Below are positions 11,129 through 22,843 of a stretch of 64,000 nucleotides of DNA, piece after piece. Below the pieces are notes generated by a model. That model saw only the letters and a program-made list of their open reading frames with translations. It made no database searches and was not told the DNA's origin. Source of the stretch: Letharia columbiana (Eukaryota > Ascomycota > Lecanoromycetes > Lecanorales > Parmeliaceae); assembly GCF_014066305.1 (NCBI RefSeq), contig NW_023501061.1, forward strand, positions 372,001 through 436,000, given 5' to 3'. The translations under genes and the position numbers were made by a program. Every line of letters starts with the position of its first letter. Position 1 is the stretch's first letter.

Positions 11129-12363
11129 ATGGTCGAAAGACCGTCCACTGCGAGCGAAGTCCAGTCTCAGAACCAGAAAGTAAAGGCTGTATCACCGCTC
11201 TCTTCTATCGGCCCTGCGACAAAAAGGACGCAAATTGTGTTGGAGATTCGGAAACACTCGTCGGGCTCAAGATGGAGGGCGAGAGCCGGGACGCTATCAG
11301 CAAACAGATCCCGGGGCACCATGCTGACAATTTCAGAAGTAAGTGGTCACATCGCAATGATAATCGGGAGAAATCAGGCGCCGGGAGTGCTTGGTCAGAA
11401 GCGGAGGATCGATCTCTGGTTGCCCTCTTCACGGAAGGTCAAGATTGGAAGACGATCAGTGGGAGAGTTGGGCGGAGCTTCGGCGCCTGCACAATACACC
11501 TTGAGGACTATTCCCCAAATCTCTTCGCCGAGAGTCATTGGCCATGGACTCATGATGAGGATCGACTACTCGTCGCTCTTCGACTCGAAGGCATGGATTT
11601 TGAGATCATGCATCCATATTTTACCGACCGCACCGTGCTATCGTGTAGAACGAGATAGGACCGGGACCTCAAACTTTTGCCAGAACCCCAAGTTTCCTGG
11701 AATTCAAAGGAAGATGATCGTCTCCTGGCCCTTGACTCCATAGGAAGAAAAGGCGTTTATATGACAAGATATTTTCACTTCATGAGAACCAGACTGCACT
11801 GGATTGCCATAGCTATTGGTTTGAAGAATGTTGGGAGTTATTCCACGAGCTGATCATCGAGGAATTGGAAAAGCAAGGCTGGAAGGACGCAGCAGAAGAA
11901 GGAGAAGAAGGAGAAGGAGGAGAAGAAGGAGAAGGAGGAGAAGGAGGAGAAGGAGGAGAAGGAGGAGAAGGAGAAGAAGGAGAAGAAGGAGAAGAAGAGG
12001 GAGAAGAAGGAGAAGGAGGAGAAGGAGGAGAAGGAGGAGAAGGAGGTGAAGGAGGTGAAGAAGGAGAAGAAGGAGAAGAAGGAGAAGAAGGAGAAGAAGG
12101 AGAAGAAGGAGAAGAAGGAGAAGGAGGAGAAGGAGGAGGAGGAGGAGGAGGAGGAGGATGGTAAAGATGATGATGAGAATATAGGCGGGGAACAGGCAGG
12201 AAGGACGGATCGAGGAGAGGAGTGGGGCGGCCAAGAAGATTGGTACAATAGAGGAGCTGGTGGGAGAGGGAAGACCAAAGGGGAAAAGGAGTTGTATGAT
12301 GATAAGGCTGACGCGGAAGGAGATACAAATGACGAATATGTGGAAGACGAGGTAGAAAGCTGA
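11129..12363 (+). pseudogene. Broken Myb/SANT-like gene with long acidic repeat tail (paralogue 3)
   Basis: An N-terminus (ATG 11129, MVERPSTASEVQSQNQKVKA) resembles that of paralogue 1. Myb-like units follow: 'DSETLVGLKMEGESRDAISK' (about 11240), 'WSEAEDRSLVALFTEGQDWK' (about 11393), 'WTHDEDRLLVALRLEGMDFE' (about 11548), and 'WNSKEDDRLLALDSIGRKG' (about 11698) continuing as 'YDKIFSLHENQTALDCHSYW'. Three breaks are visible. A frame change lies near 11220. An in-frame TAG at 11656-11658 follows CRTR, where Myb repeats usually have Trp; TGG to TAG is a G-to-A change compatible with RIP. A second frame change lies near 11755. The tail is a Gly/Glu or Lys/Glu-coding GGAGAA repeat to about 12161, then an acidic end with stop at 12361-12363. 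Some breaks might be introns, but none has good sites. Confidence 0.55.
11893..12161. repeat. GGAGAA/GAAGGA minisatellite of about 270 bp
   Basis: Almost pure purine strand made of GGAGAA and GGAGGA units. One frame reads (GE)n, the next (KE)n and the third poly-Arg, so every plus frame is open. The minus frames read poly-Leu, poly-Ser/Pro and poly-Phe/Ser, so ORFs on either strand here are not evidence of genes. Confidence 0.95.
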
Positions 12364-13089
12364 CCTATTGAAGGACTTGCTAAGAGAAAGATCTCGAATC
12401 ATGCATTTGCTGGACCGTAGTGATCTAACACTCGCTGCATGTAAGGTGCAAAATGTATCAAATCATTTTCTCCTCCTGCAAATTCTTCGTGTCATTTTGA
12501 CTGGCGGGAAAATGGAGTGTTCCTGTAATTACGAGCTTCTTACTATCTCAATCACCCTCATCTGCCGAGCAGGTATGATGCGAGGGCAAGACAGCTTATG
12601 AATTCCTCCAATAGATGCCGACGCTCTCCCATTGATGCGTTGATGTTGACTGTTGAAACAGGAGGTGATCGGGCAAGCAGAAACGAGCTAGCCGGTGTAG
12701 GCCCACAACGTCCCGATGCTCCTGATTGGCCAGAGATTCAAAGCTTGTCACAGCTCGTCTACAGTAGAGTAAATCCTATGCGCTGAACCATCCAAGGCAC
12801 CTGAGAGCCTTTGCTTACCTTTGACAGACTCCCTCAGCCAGCGCGACCACTTTGCCAGCTGGCTGGATCCTGTTGGCTGCCCCGCGGCAAATCGCCTGCA
12901 TGCAGTATATATGTACGAGATTCAATACGGAATCGCAGATGCAAGCCTCCGCGCTTCTCACCCAATCAATCCTGAGGCGGAAGAAGAGCAAGCCCCTGAC
13001 CAAGGCGTGGCAATATATCTCAGGTTCGGAGGAAAAGGTGTATGAAAGCGTCCAATCAGTCAAGTTGCCCTAGCTTTGGGCACCTTAGC
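12364..13089. other. Intergenic region upstream of the RBR ligase
   Basis: No gene is supportable. A TATATA patch occurs at about 12906-12912, some 180 bp before the chosen ligase start, and may be part of its promoter. Confidence 0.5.
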
Positions 13090-15409
13090 ATGCCCGTCGC
13101 CACCACAATATCTACTTCTTCCCACCACCATCACCGCACTCAAGTTTACCCTTCGCACTCTTTACGATACCAGGCGTATGAAGGCGGTCCAAAATCCACG
13201 GTCTCAGATTCAAGCGAAAGTGTGGAAAGGTTAGTCGTGGGTGGACTGAGACGGGTCCATGCTGGGGCCTGCAAAAGTCCTTCCGAGGAGCGTCGCCTAA
13301 GAGCCAAGGGGGCGATGACCTCTCATACACCTCGAAGAACGTATTCAGACTCTAAAACAAACGCGAGGGAGACGTATGTGAAGGAACCAAGGGTGGCAGT
13401 TCGAGAAGTGCGGAGGAAGTCTGATTCAGAACATCGGCACCATCACCGCAGATCCGAGAAGGAGGATGCAAGGGAAGGCGAAAGAGTCTACGTCTATAAA
13501 ACGCAAAAGAAAAGCGAGGGGGAAGCGGATCGGTCTAGGCCTAGCAGCCTACGGAGATCGACAACGAACGCCGGCGAAGCAAGTAGGACAAGGCATGAGC
13601 GGCAGCAAACAGGGGACAGAGAATTGCAAAGGAGACACTCTGAGCGAAGGCGGCCTCACCACGAGGAGAAAATTCATACTCCGTTACGGCGCGAGAAGCG
13701 CTCGATCGCCGATTATGTTCCAAAGAGCACCCGGGATAAGGCTCCGGTCACTAGGTAGATACATATCTCCTCCGAGGCATGTATTCCGAGTGCTAAATGC
13801 TTGTACTGCAGAAGCGCGTCTGTCCGCGAGACCATAACTACATCGTTCTTCAGGCCGCCCTTGAAGCGAAGTCAGACTTCTGCCCGTCAAGCGCGACCCC
13901 TATCGTCTGACCAGCCCACCTCACCACCCGTACGCGAGAAGTTGGAGCGAGCGCCTTCTACTACTAGAGGAACCAGACCAGCTGCTCGGCCATCGAGTAT
14001 TCTCGGTTCGATATTTGGGCTCCCTACACCAGCCAAACCGGTCGCACCAGCTAGGCCACCTAAGCCAGAGCAACAGTAAGCTTTATATACTTTGAAATCA
14101 CTTTCGTGCTCCTGCTGACCCAGAACCTGACAGAGTAGAATGCATAACGTGCCTCTCCGACGACGTCCCAATCTCCAAAACCGCCTTACTGCCCTGCAAA
14201 CACCGCATGTGCAACGCCTGCCTCCGCCGCCTCTTCACCCTTTCTACAACCGACCCACAACATATGCCTCCCACTTGCTGTACCAAAGACTGCATCGACC
14301 TGAAACACGTCGACAAGCTCTTCGACAACAATTTTAAAAGAAAGTGGAATCGCAAATATCAGGAATACACTACCAAAAACCGCATCTACTGCCCCGCAAG
14401 GGGCTGCGGCTCATGGATCAAACCCGCACATATCCACGTCGATACCAGCGGTGGCGCCAACGGAGGCAGGAAGTATGGCAAATGTCAAAGGTGCAAGACG
14501 AAAGTCTGCTGCACGTGCAACAACAAGTGGCATTCCAGCCGTGAATGCCCCAAAGACGCCGCCACGCAGGAGTTCATCAAGGTCGCGAAAGAAGAAGGAT
14601 GGCAACGCTGTTTCAACTGCTCTGCGACCGTCGAGCTGAAGGAAGGTTGCAACCACATGACCTGTCGCTGCCGCGCCGAATTCTGCATGATCTGCGGTCT
14701 CAAGTGGAAAACGTGCGATTGCCCCTGGTTCAACTACGAAGCCGTCGAAGCCGACCGCCTCATTCACATGAATGTCCCTCAAATCCGCAGAGCCCCGATG
14801 GGGAATCCCGCACGCGGATACCAGGAGGAGCTGGACAGGCGAAGGGACCAAGAATTGAGAGACGAGGCGTTTGCGAGGAGGATCCAGATCCTCGGCCTGG
14901 ATGGCGAAGCCGACCTGATCGACCTCGACAACGCGCCCTACGTCAATGCTGCACCCCATCGTACGAACGAAGACTGGATCCGCCGCGCCGCCGAGGTTCT
15001 CTCCGCACTGCACAACCCAGCCCACGAGCGCGCCGCGGAGCGTTTAACGGCCGAAGCCCGACCCCAACACCGTCGTCCAGCACCAGCACGAGCGCCAGAA
15101 GAACCGCCCTTGAGACCGCACGCACCGCCCCGACCCCCGGAACCGGTACTGCGGCAGCAGCACTCGGCAGCTTCGAGACAGTACAATAACCGCCCGACCA
15201 CCCGCGCCAGCGAGAGAGTCGTGCCGAGGCGGGTGGTGAGCGACTATGCGACCGAGGCGGCGAGACATCGGCCGCTGCCGCCGGGCAGGGTCGGTGCGGG
15301 GGCGACGGGGGAGACGAGGAGGGAGAGTTTGCTGGCGGGGATCGTGGAGGGGAGGACGGCGGAGGGGAGGGTCGCGGAGTGGAGGCGCCATGTTGGGCCG
15401 CTTGTTTGA
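13090..15409 (+). CDS. RBR-type (RING1-IBR-RING2) E3 ubiquitin ligase
   Basis: Three exons: 13090-13754, 13812-14075 and 14134-15409, with introns of 57 and 58 bp and TGCTAAAT and TGCTGACC branch-like sites. Phases agree and give 734 residues. ATG 13090 has A at -3; an in-frame ATG at 13042 with a weaker context would add 16 residues. The first 300 residues are basic, Ser/Arg-rich and probably disordered. RING1 begins at Cys313 (ECITCLSDDV...CKHRMCNACL). The IBR follows at about 375-440 (CPARGCGSW...CQRCKTKVCCTCNNKWHSSR). RING2/Rcat lies at about 464-500 (CFNCSATVELKEGCNHMTCR), in which Cys482 of 'EGCNHMTC' matches the catalytic thioester cysteine of parkin-like enzymes. RBR ligases accept ubiquitin from E2 on that cysteine before transferring it to substrate. 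The C-terminal 200 residues are Arg/Pro-rich. The substrate is unknown. Confidence 0.92.
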
Positions 15410-15736
15410 TTGAGGGGGGGGGGCGGCGGTGCTTGTTCGGAAGGAGGTATGGGAGGATGTTTGTGACCATTTTCGAAAGCCATACGGCACGTGCGGGAAG
15501 GAAGGGGGAGGTGTTTTTCATATACCACTTGCGCGAGATCAGCTTAGCTTCTTCAGATTAGGCGATTGTAATATGTACCAGTATGATTAATCTCGTTTAC
15601 ATAGCAGGCTCTAATTCAAGGAGGTCTACGAGCACTAAAGAGCCATGACCCTTCTATCGCCAGCTGATATCTTCCAAACCCCTGAGAACGCCTGCCTCCG
15701 CCTATGCATTGTAACGTACACAGCGACTGCTCCTCT
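15410..15736. other. Convergent intergenic spacer
   Basis: 327 bp between the 3' ends of the RBR ligase (plus) and FAS beta (minus), so it should carry both transcript ends. A run of G starts at about 15413, just after the ligase stop codon. Confidence 0.6.
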
Positions 15737-18700
15737 TTAATCACCGTTGACAAGAACCTGACTCTGGCTCCTCGCCCTCGCTGGCGTAGCCTCATTACTA
15801 CTGTTCTCATATTTCTCCCAATTCGCCAACACATTGCCGATCCTCGGACTATTCGTCAACTTGTAAACCTCCTCAAAGTATTCCTTTGAGATCTCGAAGG
15901 GCTTAGCCGTCACATTGGGAATGTATTTCCCTACCAATTTGCTAGGATCGATCGTCGTCCTGTTGATCTTCTTCAACAAGAAAGATCTGAAAGGTTTCAC
16001 ACCGGAGCGTAAGAAGGTACTGTGGAAAGGCACGTCGATGCCTTTGAGCGGAATGGTAGCGAAGCCGCGTTGGAGATCGATGGGTTGGGGTTTCGAAGAT
16101 GTTTGAGCGGCGCACTCGCGGATGATCTCGACAAGCCTGGCTTTGACGTCGTCGAGGGAGAGGGTTTCAATGAGGGAGTTGATGTCGACTTTTTGGGCTT
16201 TGAGGAAGTTGGTAACATTGGTTAGGCAGTCGAGAGCGCGGAGCTAGAAAGGGGATTAGTATGAGACGATGGCAGGGCCGGAAAGATGGAGTGGACTTAC
16301 ATCACCAGCGCAAACATATTGCATGTTCGCGACATTGTAGTTGACGATCTCCAAAAGCCACTTAGTCTCCTCCGCGATATTCTCAACCACATACTGTAGT
16401 GCTTGCTCGTTGAAGGTCTTAGAGATTCGGCTGGGGTTGACAGCACACATAGAGTAGTTGGAGCGGCCGGTTTCGTCCCGTTCCACGGCGACTTGCATAG
16501 TGAGACCGCGGTAAAAGACTACCGACACCAAGCTTTCAATTGGCATGACTTCTGCCAGAGCCGCCAATGCAGAGTATTCTCCAAGCGAGTGCCCTGCGAA
16601 GGTGCTGTCCCTCTGTACAAGACCCTTGGAGCGCATGTCTTCGAAACTGGCTTTCTCCATCAAAGTCAATGCAGGTTGTGTGAATTGAGTAGCAGAGAGG
16701 AGACCGGTGGGTGAGCGGTAGGTGTATGAGGCGGTATTCTCGTTGACCTCCTTGAAAATCTTCTCTGACTTGATGGAGCCGTCCGCATTGACAGACTCGA
16801 AAGTCATTGACATGTAATTTTCACGGATTGCTTTACCGCGAGGACCGCCGAAATGGATGGTGAGCTCTTTCGGATTATTCTTGACAACGTCGGTGATTGA
16901 GAAGCCGTAATTCTCCATGAAATGGGCGTCGGCACGGTCCCACACTTCTTTGGCTACTGGGCTGCTTCCGTAAAGCTCCATACCCATCCCTTGTTCCTGC
17001 GAACCTTGTCCCGTAAAAACGTAGGCAGAGACTGGCTGCTCGACTTCAGCCTCTCCCACTAGAACCTTGGCCTCTGTGTCCTTATTGCTTGCTTCGACCT
17101 TGATGATCTTACGGCCTGACACCATCCCCACGTGCTGAAGTTTGACCTCGATATCATCGTTGGGCAGAACCATGCCAACCATGTCGCAATGAAAGCTTCG
17201 AACACGACCGACATTGTTTTCGGCAGCCCAGGTCTCGACTAAGCTACGAACAGCAGCGCTAGAGTACATGCCATGCGTAATTGTGCCAGGGAGGTTTGCG
17301 TAGCTTGAAAAAACGCGAGAAACGTGGATCGGGTTGTAATCTCCCGAGACACGCGCATATGTTTCATTCGAAGAAGGAGCTCGAAGGACAAGAGGAGTCT
17401 TGCCGCTAAGAGGGATCGGGTTCTCAAAGTTGACGGGCTGCTCGATTGATGAACCATATCGCTGGAGATAGTCAATGACAGGATTTCCGTGCGAGACCCC
17501 AGCCTGGTAGTCAACTGAAGCTACTTGGATAACCTCCTTGGTCGGCAACTCTAGTAGCGCTTCTCCAATCGTCTCGACTGAACTGAAAATTGTCTTGTTC
17601 TTGAAGTGGACTAATGTCTGCAGACGGAACGTCAATGTCTGATTTAGCAGCTCAATATTTGGCTCATCCACGTTGAACCATTCTTTGGAGCGCAGGACAG
17701 CCACGTCTTTCGACGAGCCAAGGTGGATCTGCATGGGTGTCTCGTCCTTACGCTCAAAGGTGTTGCCAAAGTCTGAATACGCGCCACGGTACAAGAATTG
17801 GGTCGTTACTAACATCACAGGCTTGCCATTACGCTTGATGGTCCCGCAAACTTCGACCTTCTTCCCGGAATCTTGGTTGATGACAGCATTGATCTGAGCA
17901 GTGGTGTCCACAACGTCGCCCTTCTTCAAGGGCTCCGCGCCAGGAACCATGCGGAAACCGTTAGAGAGATGCACCAATTTGAGAAGGTCACCATCGATTG
18001 ATCGAGGAAAGATGGGCTTCGTGATAGCTTTCCAGCCAACGACGATAGCAAAGTCCATGGGGGCAAAGACCTCTTTTCCAGGTCTGTCAACGAATGCTTC
18101 TCCAGTGTTTCCGACGGCGTGAACAAAGTCCGCGATCTTTTGGCTAGTCACAGTAGCTCGACCTCCTTCAAACGTACTTGTGGCAGGAGTCTCGAACGGA
18201 ACTTTCTCGTCCCCAAACCAGATGCGATAGTAAAATTCCTTGATGCGGTCATTTCGACCTTGCATCACCTCACGAATGGGAGCATAGCCAGCTTCAGGAT
18301 GGTAGGTGAATATCAAGGGCAATGGCACAGCCCTGCCTTCTGCCGTCCTTTCCTCGAAAAGATTGACAACAATCTCTTTCTGGTTTGTCATGACGACCTC
18401 CACAGTCATGACCATTTTGCCAGAACGGGACACCTCCTTCACGTGGATGGCTGTCTTCGCTGGGTCTTTCGGATGCAGTATTTCAACGAGCATTCCTTTA
18501 GTAGGTGCAAATATCCTCTGGAAAGGGTTGGTCTGGAATCTTTGGCCCTGGACAAAAACCTCTGTAGTAAACATAGCATATCTCCAAGAGTACGCTTTCC
18601 CCGCGAGGAGATGCATCCACGCCTCTAGATCAGGAAGCGATGCATTGGGTGCAGAGGAAAGGCGATAGCTGACTCGGTCGTCATCTTGCGAGGTCGTGAG

Positions 18701-21700
18701 ACCATTCGCATCTTCGTCAACCCCATCATCGAGGAGTAGCTGTCCTCCGAAGTATTCGACGACCGGGATTGTGGACTCTTTATTGCCGTATACATCTCTT
18801 GTGAGACCTTTGATGTGATCCTCGTGAATACCGTCAAGGATATCCTTGATTGGCTCATCAATCGCATTAGAGTATTTTGCAGCAGTTGGGCCCTGGAGAA
18901 TACATGTTCGCCCGACATCTTGGTCTACCACAGCCTCAAGATCTTCGGACTGCCAGAGCGAGTCTTTCTTGAAGAAGAACTCGAAGTTCTCGTCAAGGCA
19001 AGGGACAAACGGTACTGGCTTCTGTCCCCGCCGTTGACACAAGAGCAGGAAGTGTTGGACATCTTGAGCGTTGATCAGTTGATCGTTGGCCTCAGGATAG
19101 GCCTCGAAGACGCTATCAACAACCTTGTAAGGCTCGTCCAACTCCGAGTAGCTCTGAACTAGAGAGGACTTGCCAGGAGCGGCGGTGAACCTCTCTTCCA
19201 GTCGTCGAATAAAATCTCCAGTCAAGCGCTCAAGAGACTGATCAATCCAACGGGACTCATGCTTGACGTACATGAGATCCACCATGCGCTTCAAGACCTC
19301 ACCATAGGTCATGTCTTCGAGGTCCACGACCTGGCCGGAAGAGTTGCGACCGAACCATACTTTCTGGAAGTCATCGTTGAGCTTCTTGATGATGTATTCA
19401 CGCTGTTTCCTGAGTTCGGGCACGCGCTTGGCCTTGTCAAGGCTAAAGATCTTTTGGTCCATCTCAGCCCAGAACTTGACGCCTCTGGTTGCAAGCTTGT
19501 GGATTGGCTCGCCCATCTCAGATCGTACTGTGATGACGCCACCAGCTGGCCCTTTGTAAGTTTTCTCCCATTGACTGTCATCAATACCTTCAGCTTCCGC
19601 GATAGCTCTCTTCGCATTTTTAGATGTCTTTGCTTCTTTGGCAGTCATCATGCGACTACCGAAGAGGCATCCATCAAACGGCATCGGTGGATATCCAAAT
19701 CTTGATGACCAAGTGCCGGTCATATAGGGATAGGTATCTTCAGAACCACCGAAACCACTGCCGGCGATTAAGATGAGATTACCACAGCTTCGAATCCTGC
19801 CGTACATTTGCAAAACAGGCTGGTGAAAATCTTCAAATGAATGATGGCCACCACCGCGTCCACCAGTCCACTGGAGTATGACAGGGAAGTGGGGATTCGA
19901 TTGAGCGACGTTAATGACTGCTTGAATCGCTTCGACGGATCCAGGTTTGAATGCAATATGCTTGATACCGAGTGTCTCGATGTACTCGTTAGCAATCTCA
20001 ATTGACGGTACACCAGCCCCGATGGTTAGCCCCTCGATGGGTACGCCATCAGCGCGGAGCTGGCCGATCAGAGGGATCTGCCACGCCATGGCTCGGGGAT
20101 TGACGTAGATGAGATTGATCGTGATACCGCGACCTGCCGGAATATCGTCTTCAATCTTCTTCAAAGCTTCTGTCATGGTCTTTGCGTTGTAGTATCCACC
20201 TCCCGCAAGCTCGATCTGGTACCCAGCCCTCATGGTAGCAGCCACGAAATCCCAAGGCACGGTACATGGAGTCATACCAGCCACCATCACCGGAGGAACA
20301 CCGAGGAGCCTGCTCATCTTAGTGTCCACAAAGGTCTGTCCGACGGATGTCTTGACCAGTTTTGGACCATGCTCTTTGACCCAATCGACGGCGTACTTGA
20401 TCGCATGTTCCGAATCGCGATCGAAAAGCTCAGCCTTGTATCCCACCCCAGAGTTTGTGCCATCAATTGCACCCGCAAGGATCACTCGCACGCCAGTGCC
20501 TTCCTTGATTCGGCTTGTCAATACACCAAGGCCAGAGATACCACCAGGACCAAAATCAATAATGTGCGTTGCTTTGGAGAAGACGGTTGCCTTGGCCCAG
20601 TCGACAGGATCCTGCGTTATCATTCGAACCAATGCTGGCACGATATTGTCCTCTCCTTCTTGCCGGACATCCACCCCAGTAGCTGTGTTGAAGACTGGGA
20701 TAGTGAGATCCTTGACGCTAATTTGGATATGGCTGAGGTCTTCCACAATATGCTTGTAGGCTTCGATGAGGTATATGCTATGGAATGGGGAGGTAATTGG
20801 TAAGAAGCGATTCACGAAGCGGCTTTTTCGCTCGGTGAACGGGATGCGTGTTTGGTCAAGACCGGTAGGGGCTTTGACTTTTCGGAGGCGAAGGTTCAAT
20901 CCATAGAGCGAGATGGGAGGACCAGTGACGACACAGTTGCGAGCGCTATTAATGAGTGAGATGGCGATATGGCGGTCTTGCGGTAGATGATGATTGGTCG
21001 TGTCGATATGCTCCTGCAACGCAGATCTCGAAAGATCTCGAACAGACAACATTGGTGTAGGATTGCCCTCCCCGTTATCTATCGAGTCCTGCAGGATCGA
21101 AGGGGCGAGTGATGTCCGTGGATAAGCCTGTTGACTTCGCGAACCAATCCAAAAGAGCATCGTAAGGGCCTTCCTAACTACCTTTTCATAGGATTCCCAT
21201 GAATCCGCTGCTGCAATTGCGGCAGCTGTGACGATGCCTTGTGAATGACCAGTAGTACCGAGGAATTTCTGTCTGATGTCCCCAGGTGTCTGACCCATTG
21301 CCTTACAGGTCACCGCATAATGGGCAAACTGAACGAGCCCAATAAGAGGCAAGCTGACTGGCGCAGATACGAGGTAGTCTGTATCTGGTTGCGTATCTTT
21401 GTCATGAAGCCATCGCATAACGTCGAGTCCCTTGGAGTAGAGCTTCTCGGCTCGTGGGTCTCTAGACAGAGAGTGTAGGAGCTCGGCGGAATCTTCGACC
21501 AGCTCCTCCACGAATGAAGGATATGTGGTGTAGACCTCTCGGAGCTCGTCAAAGTACTCCTCAATATTCCCCTGACCTCCGAATACAGCGTATAGGCCTG
21601 CCTCTTCATCTTCCGCTGCTCTGAAAAGTGCGGATGGGTGAGACTTGAGCGGTCGGTTCGCGGAAGCTCTTGCTGCATAATATGACTGGACCACCACCAG

Positions 21701-22123
21701 TTTCTTCTGTGCTATCCCAGGGAGCGATACTGCCAAAGCGTGCACGTCGTTCCCTTGCAGGAATACGCGCTCAAACTCATTTAGGACGAGCTTGAGCACT
21801 TCGAGAAAATCTTCGCCGTCGTCTATCTCTGAAGCTATGTGACCGAGGTAGCGTGCCACGAGCTCCGCCGTCGACGAAGGCTCGTCGTCCTGGGCAAGCT
21901 CGTCTGTGGGCTCTGGAAGGGTTGCTGTAAATCTGTCTTTTAGTTGCGAGGCGTAGAAATGTAATGCTGTGGGAATCAGCAGTGTGTGTTCGAGGGAGCC
22001 GTGTGTGAGGGAGAGCGGTCGGAGAGACTGTGAGGATCGAGGCGTTGATATGCCCGTTTGTGGGTTTGTGCCGTACATGTTGGAGGATGTCGAGGCAAGG
22101 TTTGTAGAACTGGTGAATGGCAC
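15737..22123 (-). CDS. FAS1: Fatty acid synthase subunit beta
   Basis: Two exons, 22123-16301 and 16243-15737, separated by a 57-bp intron; both exons are multiples of three and give 2109 residues, normal for the fungal beta subunit. The first ATG gives [15 protein letters not shown]; an in-frame ATG 15 codons on ([20 protein letters not shown]) matches the usual fungal start and may be the real one. The order is acetyltransferase, enoyl reductase, dehydratase and malonyl/palmitoyl transferase. Visible motifs are GHSQG with the acetyl-transfer serine near residue 293, the enoyl-reductase segment '[19 protein letters not shown]' and its '[15 protein letters not shown]' loop, and GHSLGEY with the malonyl/palmitoyl-transfer serine near 1845. 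Beta joins alpha in the alpha6-beta6 cytosolic complex that makes palmitoyl/stearoyl-CoA. It is divergent from the alpha gene, which suggests co-regulation. No breaks are seen. Confidence 0.97.
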
Positions 22124-22843
22124 AATGGGTACCTAGGTAGCTGTACAAACACCTGGTTATGGGTACTGTAGACTGCGGCGTTATCGCAATTGATATATGA
22201 GAAGAGTGACGAGAGATTTCAAAACAGCCTACAGCTTCGTCCGTAAAATTGAAGTTACTCAGGTATTATTTATTGGGTTGCTACGAAGCGTTGAGAGTCG
22301 ACAGGCCCGATCATCCCGACGCTGAACCAGGCTGATCCACCAAGAGTAAAAATTCCTTGGAATTTCTTTAGTTGCAGAAAAGCTGGGGTGCGACATCCTA
22401 CCGAGGAGAGATAATGAATCGGCGCTAAACCGCAAAGAGAGTTAGTTTTTTCAACGCCCTTTTTGCGTGGATGCGCTTCTGCGTGTCATTTCTCCGCAAG
22501 CTTCCCAACACTGAACAGGAGGCGTGAGAGTGTGAGAGCTTTGCTGACCAAATACGCATTTACCAATTGGTCTTTTGTATACCTAATCCTCTAATCGTTG
22601 GAGCCGGAATACACTCATTCTCCTTCCTCTCCTTCATCATTTTGGAGTTCTTCCCCGGCAAATTTTATATGCCCACCGAGAACATCCCTTGTATACCTTT
22701 CCGGAACCAACTTTTACACTCAGGCAATTATTGACAGCTACAAACACTGATTGGGCGTAACATTCAATACGACGGCTAGTCTCTGGTCCTCCTTCTACTA
22801 CAAACGACCTCCCTCCGTCCTCTGGACGTAAAGCCCCTCTATC
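22124..22843. promoter_or_regulatory. Divergent promoter of the two FAS subunit genes
   Basis: A 720-bp spacer separates the beta start (22123, minus) from the alpha start (22844, plus). It contains CT-rich tracts near 22618-22640, typical of fungal promoters, and a CCAAT palindrome. Shared control of both subunits is a reasonable inference from the layout. Confidence 0.75.
22562..22571. promoter_or_regulatory. Palindromic CCAAT box
   Basis: ACCAATTGGT presents a CCAAT core on both strands, near the middle of the FAS divergent promoter. The Hap/CBF complex binds CCAAT in fungi; binding here is only inferred. Confidence 0.4.

Noticed and set aside
11813..12402. Long minus-strand ORFs of poly-Ser/Pro, poly-Leu and poly-Phe
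   Set aside because: They are the opposite strand of the GGAGAA simple repeat, which is open in every frame.
14411..15521. Long minus-strand ORFs opposite the RBR ligase
   Set aside because: Shadow frames of GC-rich codons. The plus strand has the full zinc-binding Cys/His pattern and splice support.
18119..20803. Plus-strand ORFs of 115-175 codons inside FAS beta
   Set aside because: Antisense shadows of a well-conserved coding sequence with no domain content.
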